Positions 48,231 through 58,111 of a DNA stretch of 64,000 nt are shown one piece after another (the first letter of the stretch is position 1; every line of letters begins with the position of its first letter). The stretch comes from Curtobacterium pusillum (GTDB taxonomy: Bacteria; Actinomycetota; Actinomycetes; Actinomycetales; Microbacteriaceae): contig CP018783.1 of the NCBI GenBank assembly GCA_002025645.1, positions 3,906,001 through 3,970,000 of the forward strand. Direction: 5' to 3'. The notes beneath the pieces were generated by a model. It made no database searches, had not been told where the DNA came from, and saw nothing but the letters and a program-made list of their open reading frames with translations. The translations under genes and the position numbers were made by a program.

Positions 48231-49651
48231 CCATCAAGCCGGACCTGACGCAGCCGATCCCGGACGACCTCGGCACGGTGCACTTCGTCGGCATCGGCGG
48301 CTCCGGCATGAGCGGCATCGCCCGGCTGTTCCTCGCCGCCGGCCACCGCGTGACGGGCAGCGACTCCCGCGAGACCGCCACCACCGGCACGATGCGCGAC
48401 CTCGGCGCCGAGGTGCACATCGGCCACGACGCCGCGAACGTCGGCGACGCGGACACCATCGTCGTCACGAGCGCGCTCTGGCCGGACAACCCCGAACTCC
48501 TCGAGGCCCAGCGCCGCGGCCTGCCGGTCCTGCACCGCTCGCAGGCCCTCGCCGCGCTGATCGCCGAGCACCGCCTCGTCGCGGTCGCCGGTGCCCACGG
48601 CAAGACCACCTCGACGGGCATGATCGTCACGGCCCTGGTCGAGCTCGGCCTGGACCCGAGCTTCGTCAACGGCGGGGTCATCCAGTCGCTCGGTACCAGC
48701 TCGGCACCGGGTTCGAGCGACCTGTTCGTCGTCGAGGCCGACGAGTCCGACGGCTCGTTCCTGCTGTACGACGTCGCGGTCGCGCTCATCACGAACGTCG
48801 ACGCCGACCACCTCGACCACTACGGCAGCGAGGAGGCCTTCACCGAGGCCTTCGTGGAGTTCGCCGCGAAGGCCTCCGAGCGGGTCGTCATCTCGAGCGA
48901 CGACGCGGGCGCGAAGGCCGTCACCGCCGGTGTCCGCCAGCGGGAGGACGCCCCCGAGGTCGTCACCTTCGGCGAGGCCGTCGACGCCGACGTCCGCATC
49001 GAGGGCATCACCGAGTCCGCCGGGGTCGAGGTCGACTTCCGTGCCGACGGTACGGCGTACCACCTGACCCTCCGCGTGCCCGGGCGCCACAACGCGATCA
49101 ACGCCGTCGGTGCGTTCGCGGTGCTGACCGGACTCGGCGTCGCCCCGGCGGACGCCATCCGCGGCATCGAGTCCTTCGGCGGCACCCAGCGCCGCTTCGA
49201 GCTGCACGGCGTCGAGCGCGGCGTGTCCGTGTACGACGACTACGCCCACCACCCGACCGAGGTCGCCGCGGCGCTCAGGGCCGCCCGGAACGTCGTCGGC
49301 GACGGTCGGATCATCGCGATCCACCAGCCGCACCTGTACTCCCGCACGCGCCTGATGGCCGGGGACTTCGCGAAGGTCTACGAGGAGCTCGCCGACCACA
49401 CCGTCGTGCTCGACGTCTACGGCGCCCGCGAGGACCCGGAGCCCGGCGTGACCGGTGCCCTCGTGCAGGAGCGCTTCGCCGACCAGTCCCGCGTCGAGTT
49501 CCTGCCCGACTGGGACGAGGCCGCCGCCCGCGCTGCCGCCGTCGCGCGCGAGGGTGACATCATCATGACCCTGAGCTGCGGCGACGTGTACCGGATCATC
49601 CCGCAGGTCATCGGCGCGCTGCAGAACGACGAGAGCGCGCTCACCCGGTGA
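48227..49651 (+). CDS. murC: UDP-MurNAc:L-alanine ligase
   Basis: A 474-residue Mur ligase adding the first stem residue. The N-terminal [19 protein letters not shown], the ATP loop [27 protein letters not shown], and [18 protein letters not shown] are diagnostic of MurC. The ATG overlaps murG and the stop overlaps the ftsQ GTG, so this run of genes is tightly coupled. Confidence 0.97.
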   Translation: MTIKPDLTQPIPDDLGTVHFVGIGGSGMSGIARLFLAAGHRVTGSDSRETATTGTMRDLGAEVHIGHDAANVGDADTIVVTSALWPDNPELLEAQRRGLPVLHRSQALAALIAEHRLVAVAGAHGKTTSTGMIVTALVELGLDPSFVNGGVIQSLGTSSAPGSSDLFVVEADESDGSFLLYDVAVALITNVDADHLDHYGSEEAFTEAFVEFAAKASERVVISSDDAGAKAVTAGVRQREDAPEVVTFGEAVDADVRIEGITESAGVEVDFRADGTAYHLTLRVPGRHNAINAVGAFAVLTGLGVAPADAIRGIESFGGTQRRFELHGVERGVSVYDDYAHHPTEVAAALRAARNVVGDGRIIAIHQPHLYSRTRLMAGDFAKVYEELADHTVVLDVYGAREDPEPGVTGALVQERFADQSRVEFLPDWDEAAARAAAVAREGDIIMTLSCGDVYRIIPQVIGALQNDESALTR

Positions 49652-50871
49652 AGCGTCCGGAGGGGTTCGACGAGCGCCCGGCGCAGCCGGACGCGTCCGC
49701 CGGTGACGCCCAGGCGCCCCGGCAGCGCCGTGCCCCGCTGATCCCGCGGCGTCCGTCGCGGGATCAGCGGCAGGACGTCCGGGAGGCGCAGCCCGACCCC
49801 GCCCCGCAGGACGCGGTCGACGAACCGGTCGCCTCCACCTCTCCGGAAGAGCCCGGCACGTCGGCTCGCGACCGGGCAGGGGCGTTCGCCGGAGCTGCCG
49901 GTCGTCGGCTCGGTGCCGGTCTCGGCGCAGGGTTCTCGACCGTCAAGGACCGCCTCCGCGAGTACACCCCCGACGAGGACCACCCCGAGTCGCGCCCGGC
50001 GTCGGACGCGACCGTCGACGACCTGCACGTCGACGCGGACCAGCACCACGACGACCACGAGGCCCCGATCGGCGCCGGCGTCCGCGCTGCCGAGACCGCG
50101 CGTGAGGCCCGGGTCGCGAAGCGCCGCCGTCGCCTGCTCGAACGGGCCGAGGTCCGTCGCTTCACCCGTCGCAGTCGGCACCGCCGCGCGGCCTGGATCA
50201 CCGCCGCGAGCATCGTCCTGGTGTTCGGCGTCTCGATCCTCGTCGCGGTGTTCTCGCCGCTGATGGCCCTGCAGACGATCGAGATCAAGGGCACGAACCG
50301 CGTCGACGAGACCCAGCTCCGGCAGGCCCTCTCCGACCAGATCGGCACCCCGCTCGCCCGGCTCGACTTCGACGCCATCAAGCAGGACGTCGCGGGCTTC
50401 CCCCTCATCGAGAGCTACGTGACCGAGGAAGCGCCGCCGCACACCCTCGTGGTGACGGTGACCGAGCGCACCCCGGTCGTGGCGGTGCAGTCGGGGAAGT
50501 CCTTCGACCTGGTGGACCCGGCCGGCATCGTCGTGCAGTCCTCGCCGAAGCAGCCCGCGAACATGCCCGTCGCCGACGTCGGCAACGCGAAGCTCGGCTC
50601 GTCGGTGTTCCGCACCATGACCGAGGTCGTGCTGGCGCTGCCGTCGACGGTGCGGGCGCAGGTCACGAGCGTGAAGGCGTCGACCGCCGACGACGTGACG
50701 CTCGCCCTGAAGGACGGCTCGAGCGTGGTCTGGGGCAACCCGGAGCAGTCGGACGCCAAGGCCGCCCTGCTCGCTGCCCTCGTCAAGGACCACGCGGCGC
50801 GGAACCCCGGCGTCGTCGTCGAGTACGACGTCAGTGCACCGGACAACGGCATCATCCGCGCGAAGAAGTAG
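49648..50871 (+). CDS. ftsQ: Division protein FtsQ
   Basis: A 407-residue single-pass protein. A long disordered cytoplasmic part (about 1-180, Arg/Pro/Asp-rich) is followed by the helix [21 protein letters not shown], a POTRA domain ([20 protein letters not shown]) and the FtsQ domain ([20 protein letters not shown]). It belongs to the FtsQLB complex that gates septal synthesis. The GTG overlaps murC. A perfect 14-base hairpin lies in the 5' coding part. Confidence 0.93.
   Translation: MKRPEGFDERPAQPDASAGDAQAPRQRRAPLIPRRPSRDQRQDVREAQPDPAPQDAVDEPVASTSPEEPGTSARDRAGAFAGAAGRRLGAGLGAGFSTVKDRLREYTPDEDHPESRPASDATVDDLHVDADQHHDDHEAPIGAGVRAAETAREARVAKRRRRLLERAEVRRFTRRSRHRRAAWITAASIVLVFGVSILVAVFSPLMALQTIEIKGTNRVDETQLRQALSDQIGTPLARLDFDAIKQDVAGFPLIESYVTEEAPPHTLVVTVTERTPVVAVQSGKSFDLVDPAGIVVQSSPKQPANMPVADVGNAKLGSSVFRTMTEVVLALPSTVRAQVTSVKASTADDVTLALKDGSSVVWGNPEQSDAKAALLAALVKDHAARNPGVVVEYDVSAPDNGIIRAKK
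49735..49770 (+). repeat. Perfect 14-base inverted repeat inside ftsQ
   Basis: CCGCTGATCCCGCG and CGCGGGATCAGCGG flank an 8-base loop and encode part of the disordered FtsQ N-terminus ([12 protein letters not shown]). It would form a strong mRNA hairpin about 90 bases after the start codon. It is not a member of the other repeat families seen. Confidence 0.85.
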
Positions 50872-50977
50872 CGGAAGAAGTCGCGGAATCGCGCGACACG
50901 CGGCGTGGCGGGGCGACAGTGCCCGGAGCGCACCCGTAGCGTCGAAGCCAGCACCACATCTACCAGCATTGCCCCTG

Positions 50978-50994
50978 AACTTCAAGTAGAGGTT
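50978..50994 (+). promoter_or_regulatory. Dyad before ftsZ, candidate FtsR site
   Basis: AACTTCAAGTAGAGGTT is an imperfect inverted repeat, 12 of 17 positions symmetric, 27 bases before the ftsZ GTG. MerR-type regulators bind such dyads, and FtsR of Corynebacterium is known to act on ftsZ. The link to the FtsR gene at 17309 is inference. Confidence 0.4.
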
Positions 50995-51021
50995 GAGGGT
51001 TCGACCGGAGGCCTGACTGAC

Positions 51022-52182
51022 GTGACCACGAACCACAACTACCTCGCCGTCATCAAGGTCGTCGGTGTCGGCGGCGGCGGCGTGAACGCCGTCAACCGCA
51101 TGATCGAGCTCGGCCTCCGTGGGGTCGAGTTCATCGCGATCAACACCGACGCACAGGCCCTGCTCCTCAGCGACGCCGACGTCAAGCTCGACGTGGGCCG
51201 CGAGATCACCCGCGGCCTCGGCGCCGGCGCGGACCCCGAGGTCGGCCGCCGTGCCGCCGAGGACCACGCCGAGGAGATCGAAGAGGCCCTGGCGGGCGCC
51301 GACATGGTCTTCGTCACCGCCGGCGAGGGCGGCGGGACCGGCACGGGTGGTGCGCCCGTGGTCGCCCGCATCGCGAAGTCGATCGGTGCGCTCACCATCG
51401 GTGTCGTCACCAAGCCGTTCAGCTTCGAGGGCAAGCGTCGTCAGTCCCAGGCCGAGAACGGCGTCGCCGGGCTCAAGGACGAGGTCGACACGCTCATCGT
51501 CGTGCCGAACGACCGCCTGCTCGAGATCAGCGACCGCGGCATCTCGATGGTCGAGGCCTTCGCGACCGCCGACCAGGTGCTCCTCGCCGGCGTGCAGGGC
51601 ATCACCGACCTCATCACGACCCCGGGTCTCATCAACCTCGACTTCGCCGACGTCAAGTCGGTCATGCAGGGTGCGGGTTCCGCGCTCATGGGCATCGGGT
51701 CCTCGCGGGGCGCCGACCGTGCCATCAAGGCCGCCGAGCTCGCCGTCGCGTCCCCGCTGCTCGAGGCATCGATCGACGGTGCGCACGGCGTCCTGCTCTC
51801 GATCCAGGGTGGCTCGAACCTCGGCATCTTCGAGATCAACGACGCGGCCCGCCTGGTGCAGGAAGCCGTCCACCCCGAGGCGAACATCATCTTCGGTGCG
51901 GTCATCGACGACACTCTCGGCGACGAGGTCCGCGTGACCGTCATCGCCGCGGGCTTCGACGGTGGCGAGCCGCAGCAGCAGCAGAAGGAACGCCGCTCGA
52001 GCTACGTCGACCCCGAGGCCGGCGCGACCCTGCCGGTGGCCTCCGCCGGCGGCACCGGCTCGATCGAGGACTCGTCGCCCTCCTGGGCGTCGCAGGAGCA
52101 CGAGGCGCCGGCGCAGCGCGCCGCCGACCCGGCCTTCGACGACGATGACGACGAGCTCGACGTCCCCGACTTCCTGAAGTAA
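51022..52182 (+). CDS. ftsZ: Cell division GTPase FtsZ
   Basis: A 386-residue tubulin-like GTPase that forms the Z ring. [15 protein letters not shown], the GTP signature [10 protein letters not shown], and the T7 loop region [11 protein letters not shown] are intact. The C-terminal linker is short and ends LDVPDFLK, the conserved peptide that binds SepF and other partners. The GTG start with GGAGG upstream is chosen; frames further upstream are open but lie in the promoter region. A 150-base gap from ftsQ suggests its own promoter. Confidence 0.97.
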   Translation: MTTNHNYLAVIKVVGVGGGGVNAVNRMIELGLRGVEFIAINTDAQALLLSDADVKLDVGREITRGLGAGADPEVGRRAAEDHAEEIEEALAGADMVFVTAGEGGGTGTGGAPVVARIAKSIGALTIGVVTKPFSFEGKRRQSQAENGVAGLKDEVDTLIVVPNDRLLEISDRGISMVEAFATADQVLLAGVQGITDLITTPGLINLDFADVKSVMQGAGSALMGIGSSRGADRAIKAAELAVASPLLEASIDGAHGVLLSIQGGSNLGIFEINDAARLVQEAVHPEANIIFGAVIDDTLGDEVRVTVIAAGFDGGEPQQQQKERRSSYVDPEAGATLPVASAGGTGSIEDSSPSWASQEHEAPAQRAADPAFDDDDDELDVPDFLK

Positions 52183-52188
52183 GCAGCG

Positions 52189-52914
52189 TTGTCAGACGAC
52201 CCGCGCCTCCAGACCGACCCGTCACCAGACGGCGGACTGGAGGCGCGTCTCGCGTCCGTCAGGCAGGGCATCTCCGACGCGGCGCGAGCCGCAGGGCGGT
52301 CTGCGGACGAGCTGACGCTCGTCGTCGTCACGAAGTTCCACCCGGCGTCGCTCGTCCGTGCACTCGCGGCGCTCGGCGTCACCGACGTGGGGGAGAACCG
52401 CCACCAGGAGGCGCAGGCGAAGGCCGCGGAACTCGCCGACCTGCCGCTGAGGTGGCACTTCGTCGGGCAGCTGCAGTCGAAGAAGGCACGGCAGGTCCGG
52501 CGCTACGCGCACGTCGTGCAGTCGCTCGACCGCACCTCGGTCGTCGACGCCTTCGCCCCGAACGAGGCCGAACCGGAGCCACCCGTGGTCGACGGGTTCG
52601 TGCAGGTCAACCTCACCGACGACCCCGGTCGCGGGGGCGTGCAGCCCGACGACGTCGAGGCCATGGTGGCGCGGGTCCTGGCGACCGGCACGATCCGGTT
52701 GCGGGGCGTCATGGCCGTGGCGCCGCTCGACGAGGAACCCCGTGCGGCCTTCGCCCGGCTCCGGTCGATCTCCGAGCGGGTGGTGTCGCTCGCGCCGGAT
52801 GCCACGGACATCTCCGCTGGGATGAGCGGCGACTACGCCGAGGCGATCGCAGAGGGCGCGACACACCTCCGGATCGGCACCGCAATCACGGGAGAACGGC
52901 CGGTCACGCCCTAG
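52189..52914 (+). CDS. PLP-binding protein YggS/PROSC type
   Basis: A 241-residue protein of the pyridoxal-phosphate homeostasis family. [18 protein letters not shown] holds the PLP-binding Lys; [27 protein letters not shown] and [13 protein letters not shown] are hallmarks. The only usable start is TTG at 52189, six bases after ftsZ, giving an N-terminal stretch ([20 protein letters not shown]) that is encoded by a family C palindrome. The usual neighbour pgeF/yfiH is absent between ftsZ and this gene. Confidence 0.92.
   Translation: MSDDPRLQTDPSPDGGLEARLASVRQGISDAARAAGRSADELTLVVVTKFHPASLVRALAALGVTDVGENRHQEAQAKAAELADLPLRWHFVGQLQSKKARQVRRYAHVVQSLDRTSVVDAFAPNEAEPEPPVVDGFVQVNLTDDPGRGGVQPDDVEAMVARVLATGTIRLRGVMAVAPLDEEPRAAFARLRSISERVVSLAPDATDISAGMSGDYAEAIAEGATHLRIGTAITGERPVTP
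52202..52248. repeat. Family C palindrome inside the yggS-like gene
   Basis: CGCGCCTCCAGACCG and CGGACTGGAGGCGCG form the arms with one mismatch, separated by 17 bases, in the first 60 bases of the coding region. The orientation of the arms is inverted relative to the intergenic copies (the CTCCAG side comes first). Confidence 0.78.
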
Positions 52915-52957
52915 CCTCGTCCCAAGGGCATCCACGAGCACGAACTCCGGAGGAACC

Positions 52958-53521
52958 ATGGCCAACCCGCTGAAGAAGACGATGGTCTACCTCGGCCTCG
53001 CCGACGAGGAACTCGAGTACGAGGACGAGCAGCCGCAGCAGCAGCCCGCGCGGCAGCAGTCCGCTCCGGCCGCGGCGCCGACGCCGGCTCCGGCTCCGGT
53101 CGCACAGGAGGCCCCCGCGCCCGCCGCGGCCCCTGCTCCCGTCGAGACCAAGACGCACACCCACCAGCGCGGCGCCCAGGTCACCCCGCTCCGCCGCTCG
53201 CACACGACCGCACAGAAGGCAGCACCGGTCCAGGAAATGAACGAGATCCTCACCGTCCACCCGCGCGAGTACAAGGACGCCCAGTCCATCGCCGAGAGCT
53301 TCCGCGACGGCATCCCCGTCATCATCAACCTCTCGCAGATGACCGAGGCGGACGCCCGTCGCATGATCGACTTCGCCTCCGGCCTGTCGCTCGGCCTCTA
53401 CGGCAAGATCGAGCGGGTCACCAACAAGGTGTTCCTCCTCTCCCCGGCGCACGTCGCGGTGAGCGGTGAGGCGCCTGAGGTAGAGTCCGACATCGAGGCG
53501 TCCTTCTTCGCCCAGTCCTGA
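52958..53521 (+). CDS. sepF: Cell division protein SepF
   Basis: A 187-residue protein. An N-terminal amphipathic helix ([14 protein letters not shown]) binds membrane, a Gln/Pro/Ala linker (about 25-85) follows, and the C-terminal alpha-beta domain has [20 protein letters not shown] and [19 protein letters not shown]. It tethers FtsZ to the membrane. The ATG is preceded by GGAGG. A perfect palindrome follows the stop. Confidence 0.95.
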   Translation: MANPLKKTMVYLGLADEELEYEDEQPQQQPARQQSAPAAAPTPAPAPVAQEAPAPAAAPAPVETKTHTHQRGAQVTPLRRSHTTAQKAAPVQEMNEILTVHPREYKDAQSIAESFRDGIPVIINLSQMTEADARRMIDFASGLSLGLYGKIERVTNKVFLLSPAHVAVSGEAPEVESDIEASFFAQS

Positions 53522-53543
53522 GTCCCTCAGGCCCACCCGCCCC

Positions 53544-53571
53544 GTGAGCGTCGTCACGTGACGACGCTCAC
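53544..53571. repeat. Perfect 28-base palindrome between sepF and yggT
   Basis: GTGAGCGTCGTCAC followed directly by its complement GTGACGACGCTCAC. There is no T run. It could limit readthrough or stabilise the upstream mRNA end; the outer GTGAGC resembles family A ends only weakly. Confidence 0.85.
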
Positions 53572-53592
53572 CCGAGCCGAGCGAGCCCCATC

Positions 53593-53880
53593 GTGTCCGC
53601 GATCTTCACGATCCTGTACTTCCTCCTCCTGCTCTACTTCTTCACGATGTGGGGGCGGTTCGCGCTCGACATCGTGCAGGCGTACAACCGCTCCTGGCGG
53701 CCCCGCGGGGGACTCCTCGTGGTCTCCGAGTTCGTCTACACCGTGACCGATCCGCCGATCCGCACCGTCCGCAAGGCGCTCCCGCCGCTGCGGATGGGGC
53801 CGGTGGCGCTCGACTTCGGGTGGACGATCGTGATGCTCGTCGTCATCATCGCGATGACGGTCGTCCGCTACTTGATCTAG
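53593..53880 (+). CDS. YggT-family membrane protein
   Basis: A 95-residue protein with two membrane helices (IFTILYFLLLLYFFTMWGR and GWTIVMLVVIIAMTVV) and the YggT core VVSEFVYTVTDPPIRTVRKALPP. It sits between sepF and divIVA as in other Gram-positives (Rv2146c), implying a role in division or envelope; its exact function is not established. The GTG start follows AGCGAGC only, so translation may be modest. Confidence 0.9.
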   Translation: MSAIFTILYFLLLLYFFTMWGRFALDIVQAYNRSWRPRGGLLVVSEFVYTVTDPPIRTVRKALPPLRMGPVALDFGWTIVMLVVIIAMTVVRYLI

Positions 53881-54005
53881 TCGCGGTTCAGCCGCGACAC
53901 GCGCCACGCCAGGGCACGGTTCACGATTCACGGTCACCGTCGGTGTACGGTGGTCGGGATCGATGCTCGCCCCGGCGTGGCATCCGCACCGCCCGGTACG
54001 ACTGG

Positions 54006-54011
54006 TACATT
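54006..54011 (+). promoter_or_regulatory. Possible -10 box upstream of divIVA
   Basis: TACATT lies 53 bases before the divIVA ATG in a 184-base gap with lower coding character. No convincing -35 element was found. A separate promoter is expected because DivIVA is abundant. Confidence 0.35.
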
Positions 54012-54064
54012 CGGTCGGACCGAGACGGTTCCACACGTTCAGCAGTTCTATTGAGGTGACGGCA

Positions 54065-54754
54065 ATGGCTTTGACGCCGGAAGACGTAGTCAACAAGCGG
54101 TTCCAGCCGACGAAGTTCCGCGAGGGCTACGACCAGGACGAGGTCGACGACTTCCTCGACGAGGTCGTGGTCGAGCTGCGCCGCCTGACGGCCGAGAACG
54201 ACGAGCTCCGTCAGCGCCTGCAGGCCGCCGAGTCGGCGCCGAAGCCGGCCCAGGCCGAGCAGCCCGCTCCGGACGCGACCCCCGAGCCCGAGCCGGAGCC
54301 CGCCCCCGTGGCCGCCGCGCCGGAGCCGGCTCCGGTCGCCGCCGCCGCTCCGGCCACCACGGTCGCCGCGGACGAGGACACCGAGGGCACCACCAACCTC
54401 CTCACCCTGGCCCGCCGTCTCCACGAGGAGCACGTGCGCGAGGGCGTCGAGAAGCGCGACGCGCTCATCGCCGAGGGAACCGCCCAGGCCGCGCGCCTCG
54501 TCTCCGAGGCCGAGGCCAAGCAGCGCCAGATCATCGCCGACACCGAGAACACGAACCGTCAGCGTGTCGCGGTGCTCGAGCAGGAGCAGCGCCAGCTCGA
54601 GGGCAAGATCGACGAGCTCCGCACCTTCGAGCGCGACTACCGTGCGCAGCTCAAGAGCTACATCCAGGGGCAGCTCAACGAGCTGGACGGCTCGGCCCCC
54701 GAGCAGTCCGGTCTCACCCCCGCGCCGGCATCGGCGCAGGGCGTCGGCAACTGA
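54065..54754 (+). CDS. divIVA: Polar growth protein DivIVA/Wag31
   Basis: A 229-residue coiled-coil protein. The N-terminal domain MALTPEDVVNKRFQPTKFRE, GYDQDEVDDFLDEVVVELR is the membrane-curvature-sensing DivIVA signature. An Ala/Pro/Glu-rich linker (about 55-105) separates it from a long C-terminal coiled coil (AQAARLVSEAEAKQRQIIAD). It marks cell poles and directs tip growth in actinobacteria. The ATG has TGAGGTGA upstream. Confidence 0.95.
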   Translation: MALTPEDVVNKRFQPTKFREGYDQDEVDDFLDEVVVELRRLTAENDELRQRLQAAESAPKPAQAEQPAPDATPEPEPEPAPVAAAPEPAPVAAAAPATTVAADEDTEGTTNLLTLARRLHEEHVREGVEKRDALIAEGTAQAARLVSEAEAKQRQIIADTENTNRQRVAVLEQEQRQLEGKIDELRTFERDYRAQLKSYIQGQLNELDGSAPEQSGLTPAPASAQGVGN

Positions 54755-54756
54755 CG

Positions 54757-55431
54757 TTGTCGCGACCAGCTCCACGAGCGAAGGTCAGTGTCCGCGCAAT
54801 CGCGGCACTGGCCTTCGCCGCTGTCGTGGTGGTGGCACTCGACCAGGGCGTGAAGGCGCTCGTCGTCGCCAACCTGCCGTACGGCACCGTCGTCCCCGTG
54901 CTCGGCAACGCACTGCAGCTCCTGTACGTGCGGAACCCCGGCGCCGCGTTCTCGTTCGCGGTGAACATGACGTGGGTGTTCTCGATCGTGTCGACCGCCG
55001 TCGTGGTCGCGATCATCGTCTTCGCCCGGCGCATCCGCTCGATGTGGTGGGCGCTCGTGCTCGGCATGCTGCTCGGCGGTGCCCTCGGGAACCTGCTCGA
55101 CCGGCTCTTCCGTGAACCCGGCTTCGGTCGTGGCCACGTGGTGGACTTCATCTCGACGCCGTGGATGATGCCCGCGATCTACAACATCGCCGACTCGTTC
55201 ATCTGCATCAGCATGGTGATCTTCGTCCTACTCGTGATCTTGGGCGTGAACCTCGACGGCTCCCGCGCCCTCACCGCGAAGCAGCAGCGCGCGGCGGACG
55301 CGGCGGCGACCACGTCGGCACCCGACGGCGTCACGCCGGACGCACCCCGCGACGCAACGGCGGCAACAGTGACCGACGACCCGCGCGCGCCGCGTGACGG
55401 GCGGGACACCCTCGGGCACGACGCCACGTGA
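54757..55431 (+). CDS. lspA: Lipoprotein signal peptidase
   Basis: A 224-residue membrane aspartyl protease that removes signal peptides from prolipoproteins. Four helices and the family motifs [26 protein letters not shown] and [12 protein letters not shown] are present, with the two catalytic Asp residues in the last two. A hydrophilic C-terminal tail of about 55 residues ([18 protein letters not shown]) is unusual. The TTG start is two bases after divIVA. The stop overlaps the next GTG. Confidence 0.95.
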   Translation: MSRPAPRAKVSVRAIAALAFAAVVVVALDQGVKALVVANLPYGTVVPVLGNALQLLYVRNPGAAFSFAVNMTWVFSIVSTAVVVAIIVFARRIRSMWWALVLGMLLGGALGNLLDRLFREPGFGRGHVVDFISTPWMMPAIYNIADSFICISMVIFVLLVILGVNLDGSRALTAKQQRAADAAATTSAPDGVTPDAPRDATAATVTDDPRAPRDGRDTLGHDAT

Positions 55432-56351
55432 CCGAGTCGCGTTCCCTGCCGGTCCCGGACGGGCTCGCCGGTGAGCGTGTCGACGCCGCCATCGCCAAGC
55501 TTCTCGGGTTCAGCCGCTCGTTCGCGGCCGACGTCGTCGCTGCCGGTGGCGTGACCGTCGACGGGGTCACCGTGGACAAGTCCGACCGGCTGCACGCCGA
55601 CTCGTGGCTCCAGGTCGAGTGGACCCCGAAGGAAGCCCCCCGGATCATCCCGGTGGAGGTCCCCGGCATGACGGTCGTCCACGACGACGACGACATCGTC
55701 GTGGTGGACAAGCCCGTTGGCGTCGCCGCGCACCCGTCGCCCGGCTGGGACGGGCCGACCGTCCCGGGTGGACTGGCAGCGGCCGGGTTCACGATCGCGA
55801 CCTCCGGCGCCGCCGAGCGTGCGGGCATCGTGCACCGGCTCGACGTCGGGACCTCCGGTCTCATGGTCGTCGCGAAGACCGAGCTGGCCTACACGCACCT
55901 CAAGCGGGCGTTCAAGGAGCGCACGGTCGAGAAGGTCTACCACGCGCTCGCGCAGGGGCACCCCGACCCGACCTCCGGCACCGTCGACGCGCCCATCGGC
56001 CGGCACCCCTCGAGCGACTGGAAGTTCGCGGTCACGGCCGACGGCAAGCCGAGCGTGACGCACTACGCGACGCTCGAGGCCTTCCGGTCTGCGACCCTCC
56101 TCGAAGTCCACCTGGAGACCGGGCGCACCCACCAGATCCGGGTGCACATGGCGGCGACCCGGCACCCGCTCGTCGGCGACACGATGTACGGGGCGGACCC
56201 GGTGCTCGCGAACGAGCTCGGGCTGACCCGGCAGTGGCTCGACGCGGTGCGGCTCGGCTTCGAGCACCCGCGGACCGGGCAGTGGGTGTCGTACTCCGCG
56301 GAGTACCCGGACGACCTGCAGCTGGCGCTGGACCGCATCCGCGCCGCGTAG
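55428..56351 (+). CDS. RluA-family rRNA pseudouridine synthase
   Basis: A 307-residue protein with an N-terminal S4 domain ([36 protein letters not shown]) and the RluA catalytic motif [17 protein letters not shown] with its Asp; [20 protein letters not shown] follows. It probably converts uridines in 23S rRNA, as RluD does. It is coupled to lspA by a GTGA overlap, a common pair. Confidence 0.95.
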   Translation: MTESRSLPVPDGLAGERVDAAIAKLLGFSRSFAADVVAAGGVTVDGVTVDKSDRLHADSWLQVEWTPKEAPRIIPVEVPGMTVVHDDDDIVVVDKPVGVAAHPSPGWDGPTVPGGLAAAGFTIATSGAAERAGIVHRLDVGTSGLMVVAKTELAYTHLKRAFKERTVEKVYHALAQGHPDPTSGTVDAPIGRHPSSDWKFAVTADGKPSVTHYATLEAFRSATLLEVHLETGRTHQIRVHMAATRHPLVGDTMYGADPVLANELGLTRQWLDAVRLGFEHPRTGQWVSYSAEYPDDLQLALDRIRAA

Positions 56352-56386
56352 CGCGCGCGGCGGCGGGCGCTTCGCGCCGGTGCGCG

Positions 56387-56440
56387 AGGTCGCACGAAGT
56401 GTCGCCCGGAACGCGCCGGAACGGCAGTTCTTGCGACCGG
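56387..56440. repeat. Palindromic repeat, family B
   Basis: AGGTCGCACGAAGTGTCGCC and, on the other strand, GGTCGCAAGAACTGCCGTTC form an imperfect hairpin at the start of the 279-base gap before the convergent efflux gene. A further half site follows near 56460. Confidence 0.78.
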
Positions 56441-56500
56441 CGCGCCCGACGTGCGGCGTGTCTCGCGACCTCGCGCCGTGCCCTGGGCGTACTACGTACC

Positions 56501-56542
56501 GGCCTGGAGGCGCGTGGCGGGGCCGCCCCGCGCCTCCAGGCC
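56501..56542. repeat. Palindromic repeat, family C
   Basis: GGCCTGGAGGCGCGTGGCGG opposite GGCCTGGAGGCGCGGGGCGG, with one mismatch in the arm and almost no loop. It lies between family B and family A elements in the same gap. Confidence 0.88.
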
Positions 56543-56568
56543 GTCGTGGGCCGCGCCCACCCCCGCAT

Positions 56569-56621
56569 GGTGAGCAGAAATGGTCGGCTCACGTCACGCG
56601 ACCCGACCATTCCTGCTCACC
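56569..56621. repeat. Palindromic repeat, family A (copy 2)
   Basis: GGTGAGCAGAAATGGTCGG and its near complement CCGACCATTCCTGCTCACC, 15-base spacer. The right side (CCCGACCATTCCTGCTCAC) is identical to the copy inside the NUDIX/NYN gene at 977-1029. Confidence 0.9.
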
Positions 56622-56630
56622 CGGTGCGGG

Positions 56631-58043
56631 TCACTCGGCGGTCGCGGCGACGGGTTGCGCGACGGGAGCGGCTGGCGTGGCGGCGGCAGGCTGCCGGCCG
56701 GGCAGCAGGAACGCCATCGCGGTGGCGAACGCCGTCACACCGATCGCCCACCAGAACGCCTGCTGGAACGCCGTGGCCGGGTCCCCTCCAGCGGCCGCCC
56801 CGGCGAGCACGACCGCGAGCACCGCGGTGCCGAACGCGCCGCCGAGCTGCTGCGCGAGCCGCGTGATCGTGCTGGCGTGCGGCATCTCCGGTCGTGCGAG
56901 CCCGACGAACCCGACCGCCATGATCGGGATCATCACGGCGCCCAGGCCGATGCCACGTACCACGAGCACCAGGCCGATCCACCACGGGCTCGTCGAGCCG
57001 TCGGCGAAGGCGAAGGGGACCGTCGCCAGGAGGACGACCGCGAAGCCGACGACCGCCACGGTCCTCGCACCGATGCGGTCGGTCAGGCGTCCGGCCAGGG
57101 ACCGGCTGAGCAGCGACCCCACGCCCTGCGGGATCAGGAGGAGGCCGGCACCGAGGGCATCGGCGCCGCGCAGCTCCTGGAAGGACAGTGGGAGCAGGAG
57201 CATGCCGCCGTAGAGTGCCGCGCCCATCAGGAACATCAGGGTCGACGCCGCGGCGAGGGGGCGGTGCCGCAGGAGTGCCAGGTCGACCAGGGCACGGTCT
57301 CGCCGCCGGGTCGCCCAGGCCACGAACGCGACGAGCAGGACCAGCCCGGCGGCGAGCGGGGCCCAGACGTCGAGTCGGGCGAACCCGTCGCTCCGGCTGG
57401 CGTTGCTCAGGCCGTAGAGGACCCCGACGACGGCGGGGGAGAGGAGCGCCAGGCCGACGGCGTCGAGGCGGGCCGTGCCGACCGGGCCGTCCGCGGGGAT
57501 GAACCGCCACGCCAGGACCAGCCCGACGACCGCGAACGGGACGTTCACCCAGAACAGCCACGGCCAGCTGCCGGCTCCGAGGATGAGGCCGCCGATGACC
57601 GGGCCGAGGATCGGGCCGAGTGCGGTGGGCAGCGAGGCGACGGACATCAGCTTGCCGACGTTCCGCCCGCCGGCCGCCTGCATGAGCAGGGTCGTCAGCA
57701 GCGGCATCATCGCGCCGGCGCCGATGCCCTGGACGACCCGGAACACGATGAGGCTGGAGACGTCCCAGGCGAGGGAGCAGAGCACGCTCCCGACCAGGAA
57801 GACGACGAGCGACGCCATCCAGAGCCGGCGCCCACCGAGGCGGTTCTGCAGCCAGCCGACGATCGGCACGGTCACGCCCATCGCGAGGAGGTAGCCGGTG
57901 CTCACCCACTGGATCGTGTCGACGCTGGCGTGCAGGTCGTGGCTCAGGGTGTGCAGGGCGACGCTGACGATCGTCGAGTCGAACAGCGGGGCCATCGCGC
58001 CGACGATCAGGGCGATGGCGAGTCTGGTGAGGTTCCGGTCCAC
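56631..58043 (-). CDS. DHA2-family MFS multidrug efflux transporter
   Basis: A 470-residue protein with about 14 helices of the EmrB/QacA type. Motifs include LFDSTIVSVALHTLSHDL and WVSTGYLLAMGVTVPIVGWL in the first helices, FRVVQGIGAGAMMPL and the motif C region TALGPILGPVIGG typical of antiporters. It probably exports drugs or metabolites with proton exchange. The GTG has AAGGAG upstream. A divergent TetR gene starts 69 bases away, its likely regulator. Confidence 0.92.
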   Translation of the reverse strand: MDRNLTRLAIALIVGAMAPLFDSTIVSVALHTLSHDLHASVDTIQWVSTGYLLAMGVTVPIVGWLQNRLGGRRLWMASLVVFLVGSVLCSLAWDVSSLIVFRVVQGIGAGAMMPLLTTLLMQAAGGRNVGKLMSVASLPTALGPILGPVIGGLILGAGSWPWLFWVNVPFAVVGLVLAWRFIPADGPVGTARLDAVGLALLSPAVVGVLYGLSNASRSDGFARLDVWAPLAAGLVLLVAFVAWATRRRDRALVDLALLRHRPLAAASTLMFLMGAALYGGMLLLPLSFQELRGADALGAGLLLIPQGVGSLLSRSLAGRLTDRIGARTVAVVGFAVVLLATVPFAFADGSTSPWWIGLVLVVRGIGLGAVMIPIMAVGFVGLARPEMPHASTITRLAQQLGGAFGTAVLAVVLAGAAAGGDPATAFQQAFWWAIGVTAFATAMAFLLPGRQPAAATPAAPVAQPVAATAE

Positions 58044-58069
58044 GGTGCTCCTTGGATACGTGATCGTTT

Positions 58070-58107
58070 CTTAACGAGCATGACGGTAGCCCTCGGGGTT
58101 AAGATAC
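58070..58107. promoter_or_regulatory. Divergent promoter/operator region of the efflux-TetR pair
   Basis: TAAGAT at 58100-58105 is 6 bases before the TetR GTG, so that mRNA is probably leaderless. A matching GTTAAGAAAC on the minus strand (58070-58079) mirrors GTTAAGATAC (58098-58107), an inverted pair that could serve both as the two -10 areas and as a TetR operator. Confidence 0.5.
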
Positions 58108-58111
58108 GCAA

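Noticed and set aside
56387..56621. Insertion sequence remnant
   Set aside because: The gap contains only three short palindromes of different families, with no transposase fragment and no evident target duplication.
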